64,000 nt of DNA from Acanthochlamys bracteata (lineage: Eukaryota > Streptophyta > Magnoliopsida > Pandanales > Velloziaceae). The position numbers and the translations under genes are program-made. The DNA is taken from positions 8,623,001-8,687,000 of the forward strand of contig CM034126.1 of assembly GCA_019914995.1 (NCBI GenBank). The letters run 5' to 3'. Within the stretch, counting starts at the first letter, position 1. Every line of letters starts with the position of its first letter. Below the pieces are notes generated by a model, which had not been told where the DNA came from, ran no database searches, and saw only the letters and a list, made by a program, of their open reading frames with translations. Below are positions 1 through 11,469 of the stretch, one piece after another.

Positions 1-540
1 TTTGAAGTCAGCACCAGGCAGGGGATTACTATTCAGAAAGCATAATCATTTGAATATTGAAAGATATACTGATGCAGATTGGGCAGAAGATAAGCCAGAT
101 AGACGCTCTACATTCGGCTATTTTACATTTATTGGTGGTAATCTAATCACATGGAGGAGTAAAAAATAGAAAATTGTTGCTCGATCGTCTGCTGAAGCTG
201 AATACAGAGGGATGGCATATGGAGTTTGTGAACTCGTATCGCTTCGAATGTTATTGACGGAGTTTGGTTTTCCTCTTAAAATTACCAAAAAATTATTCTG
301 TAATAACAAGACAATAATAAATATTGCTCATAATCCAGTACAATATGATCGGATCAAACATGTTGAGGTCAATCGTCACTTTATTAAGGAAAAGTTAGAA
401 GCAAAATTGGTTAAGTTACATTTTGTAGCTTTAGAGGCACAATTAGCAGATATATTGACGAAAAGAGCTTTAAGCAAAATCTTTCATGACTCAATGGCAA
501 GTTAAGCATTGATGATACTTTGCACCAACTTGAGGAAGAG
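1..540 (+). pseudogene. Ty1/copia retrotransposon, RNase H end of pol (5' part outside window)
   Basis: The plus strand reads through the RNase H module that ends copia polyproteins. The motifs YTDADWAE (about 68-91), DRRSTFGYF and SSAEAEYRGMA are present, followed by the usual copia C-terminus containing KHVEVNRHF and the stretch ending ADILTKRAL. An in-frame TAG at 167-169 replaces the CAG codon normally found in the KKQ-VARSSAEAEYR context, so this copy is dead. From about 212 the frame is open to a stop at 503-505. The element enters from the left edge of the window, so gag, integrase and RT are not visible. The LTR at 541 follows directly after a purine-rich tract (gaggaagag). Family assignment is firm; lineage within copia is not determined. 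Confidence 0.9.
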
Positions 541-705
541 TGTTGGCGTGAGTCAACAATATATTATTCTAGATATCTTTCTTTATAATTATATATTATT
601 TTAGATAGTTTTTTTTATTTAGAACTCTCCTTATTTAGTTTTACAAGAAGTCTATATATATGTAATTATATTGAATGATAATAATAAGATTGAAAGAGTT
701 TTTCA
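541..705 (+). repeat. 3' LTR of the copia element (short, ~165 bp)
   Basis: The LTR begins TGTTGGCGTGAGTC directly after the polypurine-like tract at 531-540 and ends TTTTTCA, giving a TG...CA LTR. The end was placed by comparison with two related LTRs at 46.64-47.32 and 48.80-49.01 kb. It is AT-rich and has a TATATATA-containing stretch near 652-661. The 5' LTR is outside the window, so identity between LTRs and the target duplication cannot be checked. Confidence 0.7.
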
Positions 706-1550
706 TCTTTAACCGCAGAAATTGTTACCGCATTGGTCGAAGATGATTCATTCATCCTCTGTGTTTGGTTGCATCTTGTTAATGGAGTTTTACCATATAA
801 GTAATAACCATTGAAGTTTAACAAGCACAAACCAAGATTGAAGTTCAAGTATATTGATACCAAATTTGTCACACCCTAATTCAAGATCATGAACGGTACT
901 GATTTAAACTAAGCCCAACCGAATCTAGACTAGCTCAGCCTAGGAAGTCTGAATTTCGATCCCCCAAAAATCAGTGCAGACACATATAGATATTCATTCC
1001 ACAGCAAGAAGTTATTATTACCAAAATGATATATATGATGACAATTGGTTATCGGTAGCCTGACTAATTCTATTACAATATCATACCCAAATAATATATA
1101 TACAATTAAACAACGCAAAATGGTATAGGCCTCTTGAGTTCATAGAGTTATCTATATGCAAAATATGATGCTGGATAACTATGAAATACCCTCAACTTTG
1201 GACGAGTAGGTTAGTTGAGAACGAGAAAGCACTTACACTTAACTGAAGAATAGGTTGTGGTATTGGAAGCTGTTTGTTTATAATTCTCTCTTTTACTCTT
1301 CAATTGTTGCTTTTGATAGCCTGGAAGGGTATCATATGCACATAGTTGTATTCACAGATTGTACTACAATAGAAATGAAAGTTGAAGTTATGATATATCA
1401 TCGACTTACAACCTTTCTGTTTAATGTTGTCTTTTTTTCCCCAACTTCTGTAGATGCACTTAATTTGCCCTCATCCATTTTTCTTATTTCTTGAATTGGT
1501 AAACAAATAAATAAACAATGTATATGAAGGTTTACGTATCAAAACAACGC
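706..1550. other. Intergenic, nothing recognised
   Basis: AT-rich sequence without a convincing coding frame. Short open frames here have no family motifs and no splice-site support. Confidence 0.5.
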
Positions 1551-3075
1551 TTAAAGTTTGCCTATTTTCTTGACTACTGGTAGAAGCTCCAGTTTGTTTT
1601 TGTTGCTCTGAAACCTTGGAGGATGATCTTCCAGTTCATTATCCTTTGAACAAGAATCACTAGTCACGCCGCCGTCTCTCTTGCATGACCTCTTGTTGTG
1701 TCCCTTAGCACCATATTTACTGCGAGGACATTCAGGAGTGTTTAAAATACAAGAATTTTCTAAAAAAAATTTCAAAAAAATAAATTTAATTTTTTTATTT
1801 TAAAAAATAATAAAATTATATATCTAAAAAATTTATGATACATAATTTGTTTGTACTTTTCAACATTTAAAAAATTAAAATATTATAAAACATTTATTAG
1901 AAACTAAAAAATAAATAAATTTTTAATAAACAGTGATAAAGTATGCACAACATATAACAAATATGACAACAATTAAAGCTTTATGCTTACGAATGTTTTG
2001 CTGTTTTTGGTACTTCAATAACTTTTTTTCCATCTGTTCACGTAAGACCTTTTGTTCTTTCTTTCACTGGCCTTCCTGCTTCACTTTTCACTAATGGGGA
2101 TTGTGGAGGGACGTAACCTGATTTCTTCTAATTAAACCTCTGACGATCATTAATTGGGTTCACTGTCTTGCCATTGTTTCTACGTTGTACTATTTGCTCA
2201 CTTATAGTCCTTCATTTTCTCTCTCCTACACGATATGACAGATTGCATGGGAAGGTCTTTGGCAAACATCAATGACGATTTTCCTCCTAGACAACTAATC
2301 TTATATTGAGGCCCATCTGAAGGATTTATACGACTTCATCTGATTCAAGCGTAAACTATATTGCGGACCACCTTTCTTTGTAGCCATCCTATTCATTATC
2401 TTTATTCTTAATGTTTGTAGCATGGTTAGTGTAGGTTTACACCTACAGTGAAGTATGACTCTTTCCAGCACTCCACAAGTTATTCGGTAAAGTATCACGC
2501 TAGATGTTATTTGAGAAGTACGATATGCTCCACTATAGGTTTAGTTTGCTTTTGTCTTCTTAGGCCGCAAGAATGTATCGTTATTAACCTTGCTCAGGTT
2601 ATTCATTTGTTCTTTCCAATCTACTATTTTTGTTTCCCTTACAGCAGCCCAGTATATATTCTTCAGAATCTGCTCTTTATGCTTCAATTTCATATTGATG
2701 CCTTGCGCGAATTATGCTAAGCAATACTGAATTCTATGTGTAACAGCTTTTTCAAGCTCTTCGACTTACAAGATAAAACTTGAAATGTAAGATCTTTTAC
2801 AGGCAAATCTTTCAATGTAAGAAAAATTTATCGATATAAAAAAAGTGAATGCAAATGTGATTCTACTTTTTGTTTATCTGACATGAAAGTAAAGAAGTAC
2901 TTCCTCCTTCTTATCTTTATTCATCTTAATTTATATCAACAACTGCATGCGTATGACACAAGAAAGATGCAATCATTTGCGTCAATTTCAACAGCAGTTT
3001 GTAAATGGCACTTCCTTTCAACCATCAACCATCCAAGCAAATTAAGGTTCTGCAGCCAGCTATAGCCCTTTTTGG
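1551..3075 (-). pseudogene. Mutator-like (MULE) transposase remnant
   Basis: Read on the minus strand, the pieces appear in the order of a MULE transposase, but in different frames. At about 3035-2890 there is a catalytic-core start resembling LICLDG..LKG followed by TAVEIDANDCIF, then MSDKQK near 2880, as in the DDE domain. At 2440-2370 there is TMLQTLRIKIMNRMATKK, the segment before the C-terminal region. A GRPVKERTK stretch follows near 2080-2050. Near 1730-1680 is a decayed zinc knuckle (CPRSKYGAKGHNKRSC) in which the second cysteine appears as Y. Stops and shifts separate all pieces, and an AT-rich stretch (about 1780-2000) interrupts the C-terminus. Terminal inverted repeats were not located. 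Confidence 0.7.
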
Positions 3076-5027
3076 CAAGCACTAGCACAGACTTATATAC
3101 TCTAGAAAATAGTGTTTGGGACCAAACTATTACTTTACTCCAGATTGGTGCTTATAATTTCTTCACCATACTCCCCAGAGTTCTCTATATTACTCAACTT
3201 CAGACCCCAATACAAGATCAAGTGCACAAAGTCTTGCTCTTTCACCCTTTACTTCTTACTTATTAATATTGTGCAATCTCTGCTCACTGCCTCCATTAGA
3301 CCATTTAATAGACCAATAGGAATCTGTCCTATACACGTGGATATATTTCTCCCAGCTCCTCTTCATAAGTAATGAGAGTGCAATCACTTGACCTTCTGCT
3401 CGAGTGTACATAGTACACTACTAAAAAAAATATCATTATCGACTGAAAATTTACCGACTAACAAAATTCAATTGATAAAATTTCAACATACTGACTAATA
3501 TGATCTTAGTCGGTAAGGCATATTAGTTTACCGACTGAAGTAAAACAAATTACCGATTACATAGTGTGTCTATCGGTATTTTTATGTAAATTAGCGACAG
3601 AATAATATCAGTCGGCCATATTACTAACGAATTATTATAAACAATCGGTAATATTTTAACGTTGCTGACGGAACTAGTTTTTAGTCGATAAGTTTTTCTT
3701 AATCAACCTGATCCGAACCTTCTCCCAGTCATTTTCTCCCCCTCTTGTTAGCTAGGTTTTCGCTGGAGCCGTTGTTTCGCCGTCGATCTCCCCTCTTGCC
3801 AGTTTGATTAAGCAAAATCAGTCGGAAATTTTAGCTCCGTTTGACACCTTCTAACTGCTGCTGTCTGACACTCTTGTCGCCGAAAATTTCAGCTTCAGCG
3901 AAAATTTCAGTCCATTACCGCCGAATCTGCTCCGTCTTGCTGGTTATACTGCTAGTTTGCTTTAGAGCCGCTGTTTTTGCCGAAAATCTCAGATCTGCAC
4001 TCGGAGGTAAACAAATTCGTGTAATCAGCATATTAGGTAAACAAATTTGTACGTCAAATAACTCGGTATATTTTCCAAAAGAATGCAATTTTCTTCAATT
4101 ATGATCTGCAATTATATGCAAATCCTGTGAAAAGGTTTATGGTATTGCGACTTCACCTAGCTTAAGCTTTATTAGGGCTTGATAAACTGCTGTAGTAGTA
4201 GAGCATGGTCTGCAAATGAACTATAGAACTTGGGGGTACAATGATTAATTTGTAGGAGTTCAGTTAATATGATTAGCGTTGTTGAATAAGCAAGATGTTT
4301 TCTATAAGGTCTTTCAATAATTATAAGTTGTAGGATGAAAAGTCCTACTTGAAAAGTTCATAATGCATAACATCGTATACTACTTTCAGTGGTAGTTACG
4401 CTCAATGTTTGATTTCACTGTGAACAAATTATTAACCAACACAAGAAGGTACTCAATGCCAAAAAAAAGTCTTGCATGCCTATATGTTATGGATGACACT
4501 AATGTTCTGAGTTGCCTTAAACGCCTATAAAGCATGACAGAAGTCTTCATTTCTGGCCTTTGCCGGTGTACTTTCTTAACCAAACTTTCGTGATGGCTGT
4601 GTGAATACATATCTTTACTACTTTGGTTTCTATTAACATTTTCTTGCACATTTGTTTGAAACTGATGCCAGAAATGAAGCTCTTATACTAGCATATTTGC
4701 CTAATCACAACCAAAAACTTTTGTATATTTTGAATTTTCTGTGAGATTCTTTGCACAGATAATCTTTTTTATAAAAATGTAGCCAAGTAGATCTTTATCT
4801 TCAACCATTTAGCAAGCATGATTGTTTGCTTTAATTGTAGATATATTTTCCTCTTACATTGTTTATATACATATTTCTATTTGTTGGTCTTTAAGAGTAG
4901 ATTGGGTAGTCAGTAATGGAACTTCTGCAACAAATTTCATTCATTTAACCTATATACAAGTTAACTAAATTGGACAATGTAGGTTTAAACCTTGATATGT
5001 TGTTGAACTTGAAGATCTCCATGAATT

Positions 5028-5350
5028 ATGAATAAGAGTTGGATTTATAATCCCGACAAGCTGTCAGAGGAGTATACAGATGGAGTCCGCTCTTTCATCC
5101 AATTTGCTAAAGATTATTTATCCAATGCTGGTGAGATGTATTGTCCATGCCAACGCTCGATATAGACTACATGCATGTGCTTGTGAATGATTTTATGACG
5201 TCTTACACGACATGAAAACTCCATGGAAAAGTCACTCACCGAAGTAACCAGAGTAATGGTGCTTGTAGAGATGAAACTCCAGTGAATCTTAGTAAAGACG
5301 AAGAATATGATGAAATGTTTGAAATTTTAGAGGATAAAGCAGGGGTGGTG
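5028..5350 (+). pseudogene. CACTA transposase N-terminus (transposase-associated domain)
   Basis: Starting at ATG 5028 the frame reads MNKSWIY, LSEEYTDGV and CPCQR. This is the typical start of plant CACTA transposases (transposase-associated domain, Pfam Transpos_assoc), where a tryptophan near residue 5 and a CPC motif are conserved. The frame stops at about 5163. The rest of the domain resumes in another frame with a LHGK segment and an acidic stretch (DEEYDEMFEIL) near 5290-5325. The catalytic region that should follow is absent. Family assignment is from motif recall. Confidence 0.75.
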
Positions 5351-5549
5351 TTGTAGAGTTAGAGAACCCTCAAGTAAATTGTAAATATAATTTACAAGTA
5401 TCTGTACTCTACTCTACTAACCCACGTTATAATAATTTTATAAACTATAGAGAAAGATGTCTCAATTGCTTGAAGAATCAGTGCAGACACCGAGCATCCG
5501 ATGATGTAAGCGGAAGTAACGCAAAATGTTTTACGAAGTGTCTTTAGAT

Positions 5550-5790
5550 ATTGCCGTGGTCAGAGACCGGACATAAACCACCGTGTAAAGACAGCGGCTC
5601 ATTTAAAGTTAGCGAGCTTGAGCAACAATTGGAGAGAGAAATAAAGAAAGAGAGGGATTAATCGACAGAGTTAGCGCTTTTAAGCAACAATTAGAATTGC
5701 AGCAGAAGTAATATAATGATCAATTAGAACTGCAGCAAAAACAATACAATGATCTTATTGAAATATTCAAGTCTATGCAAAGTAGATAAT
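5550..5790 (+). pseudogene. CACTA second-ORF tail: coiled-coil end of Transposase_24/TnpA-like protein
   Basis: After cysteine- and charge-rich pieces, a frame near 5610-5655 reads SELEQQLEREIKKER. A shifted frame continues with repeated QLELQQKQYND-like segments and ends IFKSMQSR before a stop at 5787-5789. Such glutamine-rich coiled coils close the second ORF of many plant CACTA elements. At least one frameshift and one stop break it. The sequence then enters AT-rich DNA with the tandem repeats. Confidence 0.5.
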
Positions 5791-5989
5791 CAAGCAATGG
5801 TTTTGCAGGTAATATTTTATTTTCTTAATAGTTTTTTAATAAATTATTATTACATACTGAATTTTGTATTATAACTCTGTTATGCTACAAGACTTAGTTT
5901 TATCAAAACTTAACTCTCCAAAACTTATAAAAATATTTTATATATTCTTAGAAGAATTTATATATTTAAAAAATATATATATATTAAAC

Positions 5990-6490
5990 TTAGCTTCATA
6001 ACAACTTAAGGGGTCAAACATAGAAGAAGCTCGAAGGCTGTGAAACCTATATCTACACGATTGTCTCGGTAAGAATGACTTGTAGGAAAAAATATAATTG
6101 AATTTAGATATAGGACAAGTGAGTTAGAAGAAGTATCCATTTTTAGAATTTTTATATAAAAGATTAGCTTTATAACAACTTAAAGGGCCAAAAACTTAGC
6201 AAAAGCGTCGAAAAGCCACAAAACCTATATCTATATGACCGTCTCAGTGAGAATGACTTGTTGAAAGAAATGGAATTGAATTCGGAGATAGGATGAGTGA
6301 GTTAGAAGTATATATACATTTTTAGAATTTTTATATACAAGACTTAGCCTTACAAATAACTTAAGGAGCTAACATTTAGAAAAACATTGAAAGGTTGCGA
6401 TGCCTAAGTCTACACGATAGTCTCATTGACAGTGACTTGTAGGAAGAAACAAAAATTAATTCGGAGATAGGATGAGCAAACTAGATGCAA
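5990..6490 (+). repeat. Tandem repeat, three copies of ~175-180 bp
   Basis: Copies begin near 5990, 6164 and 6344. Each has a TTAG..TTATAACAACTTAA-type start, a middle part with TCTACACGATAGTCTC or variants, the block GTGACTTGTAGGAA, and an end like GGAGATAGGATGAG. Related copies lie at 8015-8345 in the same orientation and at 9225-9600 inverted. They sit just downstream of the CACTA coding remnant. Confidence 0.75.
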
Positions 6491-6879
6491 TATTATGTTT
6501 TCAATTTTTTATTCTATATGATTGTAAATTTGCTAATATATTGAGATTTTTATTAACATATTTTTTTATTTTATTTCAAACACATGATCGATATTTCCGG
6601 CTGTATAAAATAGTCTTTGATGACTACATTTGATATGAAGCCAACATTTATAAATCTTATTTGTATTGTATTATAAATACAATTATGTATTTTATATCTA
6701 AAGATTTAACTAATGTATTTTGTATTGTATTATTAAGATATTTATGTATTTATTTAATTTAGTGAATATTTGATAATTAGTTTTTATTTATTTGAGTTTT
6801 TTGTATACAATATTTATTATGTATTTTATATTTCTAATAAAAAAATATTAAAATAATTGCAATAAATAGTATATAGTAG

Positions 6880-7501
6880 CGATCAGTAGAATTGGTCACT
6901 ATTGAAGGCAACAGCAACCAGATACTTTAGTTGTAGATGCCTGTAGTAGTAGTAGCGACCGTCAAATAACAGTCGCTACTACAAATAATTAGCAACCGGC
7001 AGTTGGCCGTCACTATTGCCTAGGCATCTGCGACTAGCATCAGGTGGTCGCTACTACCCAAGTAGTTGCGACTAGTAGACAACAGTCGCTACTACTCAGT
7101 TGCGACTGTCTACACTGGTTGCTACTGCTTAGTACTAGCGACCGTAGTTTTACGGTCACTATTACTACGCATTAGCGACTAAGATGTACTAATTTGACTT
7201 GGTTGCTCCATCTTAATCAATAGCGATCGAACTCTTCAGTTGGTCGCTATTACTAATATGCGATCAGCTTTTAACGACCACTTTGACAACCATGATGTTC
7301 AGTTGCGTTTGATCGAGATCAGGACCCCCCAACGGGGATAGGGGTGGAGGTTCATAAATGAATTAGATATAATAGAGAGAGAGGGCTTAGTACACCGTGT
7401 GACTTATGCCTTTCTTTTCTAGTCGCTAATACTATTAGCGACTAGTTTTCCTCGATAGTGATCAATAATTGTGGTCTTTATTAATACTTTTTGTTGTAGT
7501 G
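6880..7501. repeat. CACTA 3' subterminal repeat block
   Basis: The block is dense in short direct and inverted copies of TAGCGACC / GGTCGCTA and variants (more than a dozen between 6880 and 7290), ending at the TAGTG terminus at 7501. In En/Spm elements such arrays bind the element-encoded protein. Similar GGTCGCTAATACC copies continue to about 7630, beyond the proposed terminus, which suggests a second element's edge. Confidence 0.7.
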
Positions 7502-8014
7502 TAGTCCGTGATACCTCATTAGTTACCCTTTGCTGGCGGTCGCTAATACCTTATTAACAAACTTGTTCATGACGGTCGCCGTCGTGGAGATTGTTTATTA
7601 GCTACGGTACTTACCAAGTTGGTAATCGCTTTTATATATTTTTAATTATTTTATTACATACTGTACATATTTTATATATGTACAAATTAATTTACTAATA
7701 TTAAATAAAGTATATTATTGTTTGGGTACAAAAATAAAAATATAATAAATAGTACTATAAGCACATTATTTTATTACAACAAAACATCATACATCCAGTA
7801 AAAGCACTAGGTATCGAAGACGGACTTCTCTCCCATAAAGGCAAATAATCATACATCTGAAATGAAAAAGTAAAAATGTTAACCAAATTTGAGATATATA
7901 TTGAAAAATACTGTAAGTATTTTGAATGTACTTTATAATAAAAATCTAACAATATAGAACTTGCTTATATATTACTCGTCAGATTTGTAAATTACATACT
8001 ATAGATTTTATCAC

Positions 8015-8345
8015 AAAATAGGTTAGATTAAAACAATATAAAAAGGTCAAAATATAGGATAAGCAATTAAATGACACGAAATTAGCACCAACCCCAAATA
8101 CCTCAATGAGTGTGACGTGTTAGAAGAGTTTGAAACAAATTTCGAGATCCCACAAACGAGATATAAGTAAGTTTGTGTTTTAAAAATTTTATTATAAAAT
8201 AACTTAGTTTAAAATAAAATAAGAGGTAAAGTGTAGAATAAGTAATGGAATGATACAAAATTTGCAGTAACACTACTAGTTCGATGAGTGTGATGTGTAG
8301 GAAAGTTAGAATCAAATTAACTTGTTTATATCTCACTCGTCATAT
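8015..8345 (+). repeat. CACTA-associated tandem repeat, two copies (left arm)
   Basis: Two copies start near 8015 and 8196. Each contains a block like AAGCAATTAAATGACACGAAA, a TCAATGAGTGTGACGTGT-type block, and ends in ATATCTCACTCG or similar. They are related to the copies at 5990-6490 and, inverted, to 9225-9600. Confidence 0.7.
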
Positions 8346-8353
8346 ATCGAAAT

Positions 8354-9222
8354 TTGATTTGCATTGATAGTTATCTTCATTTTGAAATCAGTAGTAATAG
8401 TTATATTACCAGTGGTATCGGCAATTACAGTGACAGTTACATTTATAGTTTCATTTGTACTGATGAAAAAAGTGTAAGTGGTAGTGAAAATGAGGGTTCT
8501 AGTATAAGAACTAGTAGGAATGGGAGCGATTTCAATATAAGAGGAAGATCTAATGATTTGGATATAAATAAAAAATATATAAATTTATGGGTTCAATGCG
8601 AAAATTGTTTTACATTAAACTATAAAGAATTTGTTAGGTCACAAATGAATATTTGTGAACAAAGTGTGAATATCATTTGAAAATGAGTAGTTCGGATAGA
8701 ATCGAACTTTTGATTGATCCGGGCACTTGGGATCCCATGGATGAAGATATGGTCTCCACGGACCCCATTGAATTTCATTCGGAGGAGGAACCTTATAGAG
8801 ATCGTATCGATTCTTATCAAAGAAAAACGGGTTTAACGGAAGCCGCTTCAAACAAGCATAGGTCAACTAAACGGTATTCCCGTAGCAATTGGGGTTATGG
8901 ATTTTCAGTTTATGGGAGGTAGTATGGGATCGTAGTAGGCGAGAAAATAACCCGCTTTGATCGAGTATGCTACTAATCGATCTCTACATTTGTTGTTATT
9001 GTGTGTGCTACGAGGAGCACGCATGCAAGAAGGAAGTTTGAGCTTGATGCAAATGGCTAAAATATCTTCTGCTTCATATAATTATCAATCAAATAAAAAA
9101 TTATTCTATGTATCAATTCTTACATCTCCTACAACCGGTGGAGTGACAGCCAGTTTTGGTATATTGGGGGATGTCATTATTGCTGAACCTTATGCCTACA
9201 TTGCATTTGATGACTCTTCCTA
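8354..9222 (+). pseudogene. accD: Plastid accD fragment in nuclear DNA (acetyl-CoA carboxylase beta subunit)
   Basis: The three plus-strand segments match the plastid-encoded carboxyltransferase beta subunit. A divergent N-terminal part leads into [11 protein letters not shown] and MNICEQ (up to about 8660). Then come [19 protein letters not shown] and [19 protein letters not shown] (8677-8840), then [19 protein letters not shown] and [12 protein letters not shown] (about 9018-9165), ending around AYIAF at 9205. A one-base insertion near 8652 breaks the zinc-ribbon CxxC..C region. Further shifts occur near 8845 and 8930. The N-terminal third and the last part of the protein are missing. No transit peptide is present, so this is a nuclear plastid-derived copy (NUPT), not a transferred working gene. 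Inverted repeats flank it closely. Confidence 0.9.
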
Positions 9223-9224
9223 AA

Positions 9225-9600
9225 TGTCACACTCATCGAGCCAGTCGTATCTTTGCTATTTTCATATCTTTCATAGGTTAGTCTACATTTTCCACTTATG
9301 TTGTTTTAACTTGAGCTATTCTATGTTTGACTACAAAATTTGATTTCGACTCTTACTACACCTCACTATCATTGAGCCAATTATGTTGGTGATAATTTTG
9401 TATCATTTCATTGCTTGGTTTATAAGTTTATTTGAAGTAGTGCTATTATAATATAAAATCTATATAACGTAATGTTGCTTATATCTCACTCGTTGAACTT
9501 CAAATTGTTATTCCGACCCTTTCTACAAATCACACTCATCAAGACAGTCGTGTCGGTACTAATTTTGTATTATTTTATTACTTGTTCTACTTTTTAACTG
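9225..9600 (-). repeat. CACTA-associated tandem repeat, three inverted copies (right arm)
   Basis: Anchors TCACACTCATCGAGCC (about 9227), CTCACTATCATTGAGCC (about 9361) and TCACACTCATCAAGAC (about 9528) are reverse complements of the GATGAGTGTGA block of 8015-8345. The reverse complement of 9345-9410 matches the left arm over a long stretch (AAGCAATGAAATGATACAAA versus AAGCAATTAAATGACACGAA). Confidence 0.7.
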
Positions 9601-9689
9601 CTTAATTATTTGAAGTTAAGCTATTTGACAATACAATTTAAAAATGTTATGATGTCATATACTTTATAAGTTAACCTCAAGGGTTTCGA

Positions 9690-11430
9690 AATTCTGATTA
9701 TATTTTCGCTTCTGCCACAATAACTATCAAGTTACTTAAAACGCTACTTCTTAACAATTCTTATAGTCTCCTAAAATAATAAAGCAATAATTTAGCAAAT
9801 CTTATATATATAAATCTTTTATGCTTAAACTAATTATAATGTAGTTCAAAATGCACTTACATTTCATGTCAGATCCTTGAATAGATTGGTAACATCCAAT
9901 CTAAAACTAGACTATATTTTTTTATATTATTAGGTGGATTGGCCCTTACAACCTCCCCACCGTTCATCTTTTTATAATGTTGATGCGCCATGTATCTCCA
10001 ATTCTTATGAATTGTCATCCTTGAGTGATACAAGTATTTTTCAGTTTGGATTTTCAAAATCAATATCAACTTTATCTATGTAATAAAAAGAAAAATCAAT
10101 CAAAGAGTTAGTAATATAAATATAATAAATATAAATTATAAGTAATAATTGTATAAGTTAAATACTGAAAGTGCGAATTTGTCTCATGTATGACTTCTGG
10201 CCTGTCTTTTTCATTCGAAATCTTGCCTTCACATCGATTGGAGTATATGTACGGAACAAAAATTTGTAAAATTTGTATTCTCTTAAAGCCATACCGAGTG
10301 TTCACCGATGAGCCTCTCATCATCATTAATTCTTTGGGTACCTTATCATTTCGAATATTATAAGTATGTACTGCCAATCTGCACCTACGTTACGACTCTT
10401 TTGAGTGAAACATACAAATAATACAAGCAATATTTTTTAAATAAATATTAGTTAACAAATAAGTCAAGTTAATAAAATAAAAGTACATTTATTAGCACTA
10501 GGGACGAACGTATTTATAGAGACGGCCCAAGAAGAGGCAGGAGGTGTTGTTCCTAAGGAGCATAAAATACGTTCAGGTGTTGTATCTTGAATTCAGTTAT
10601 GATTATCCATATCGGCATGGGTTCTTGAAAATTTACTAGGAGCCAATCTGCAAAAATTTTAAAAATTATAAAATATTAGAATAAATAATAAATAATAAAC
10701 AAGTAATCAATATTTAAAATATATTTTAGAATATTAGTAATATTCTGAAACATACTTATTATTTCAATCAAAGTCATTTTTTTATTTGAAAATTAAGTTG
10801 TCACATATAGATTCAACTATGATGTCTGAACACCTAGCCTCTTTATATAAATTGCATTCAATATCCATGTCATTAGGTATTTGACCTTTGTCCCATCCAA
10901 ACAATGGTAGATCAAACAAATGATGACGTAGATATCTTTGCACCACTCTCTAATATTTACTTATCATACTATCAGACATGTAATATACTTGAATAGTTTG
11001 GCATATAAGTATAAATAGATCATTCATATACCATTTTTCACGATGTTGATACTAACAAAATCATTGCTTAACTATTGGCTTCTTATGCTGAAAATCAAAT
11101 TGCTCGAATTTCAGCGTATGTGAATTCTATGATTTCAAGAAAAACACTATAAAAAACTAATAGCATTTTATTTGACCCGCTTCAATATAAATAACACTGT
11201 TTCATGTTGACATTAAATTAACTCGCTGCTTAGTCACATACTTGACAAACGATTTCTATATACATATACGATTGCCACTTGTCTAACACTATTGATCTTG
11301 GTACATGTACGCATATAATTCTATCATTCTTGTTCACCAAAACTAATTCTAGTAGCTGTTACTCTTACCTAATACTTAAGCAACTCGTATTCAGACATGC
11401 ATAGTTCAATTCGAAATCTTGCAATATCGT
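9690..11430 (-). pseudogene. CACTA transposase C-terminus (DUF4216) and possible Transposase_24 remnant
   Basis: On the minus strand around 11150-10860, shifted frames read FYSVFLEIIEFTY, then KWYMNDLFILICQ and QVYYMSD, then RVVQRYLRHHLFDLP. This is the order of the DUF4216 region that follows the transposase core in plant CACTA elements. Further along (10640-9869) are cysteine-poor open pieces, one with WRYMAHQHYKKM and RANPPNNI, which resembles the Transposase_24 pattern of a tryptophan/tyrosine segment followed by PP. The second part is a weaker call. No intact ORF is present. The orientation is opposite to the element at 3.4-7.5 kb. Confidence 0.55.
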
Positions 11431-11469
11431 TTCCGTGTTCATTTCGTTGAATCATTAACCAATAACCAT

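Larger units (their letters stand above)
3416..7501 (+). mobile_element. CACTA (En/Spm) DNA transposon, decayed and internally deleted
   Basis: The left end is CACTACTAAAAAAAA at 3416. The right end is TTGTTGTAGTG ending at 7501, whose complement is CACTACAACAAAAAG, so both ends have the CACTA signature. Dense subterminal repeats lie inside both ends (3430-3700 and 6880-7501). Between them are a transposase N-terminal remnant at 5028 and a coiled-coil tail near 5610-5790, both on the plus strand. Most of the catalytic transposase is missing. The 3-bp flanks differ (GTA before, TAG after) and the subterminal motifs of the two ends are not the same, so the ends could belong to two elements. The stretch 3720-5027 has leader-like sequence and no clear gene. 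Confidence 0.7.

Noticed and set aside
8354-9222. A functional nuclear accD gene
   Set aside because: Frameshifts at several places, missing N- and C-terminal parts and no transit peptide; it is a broken plastid-derived copy.
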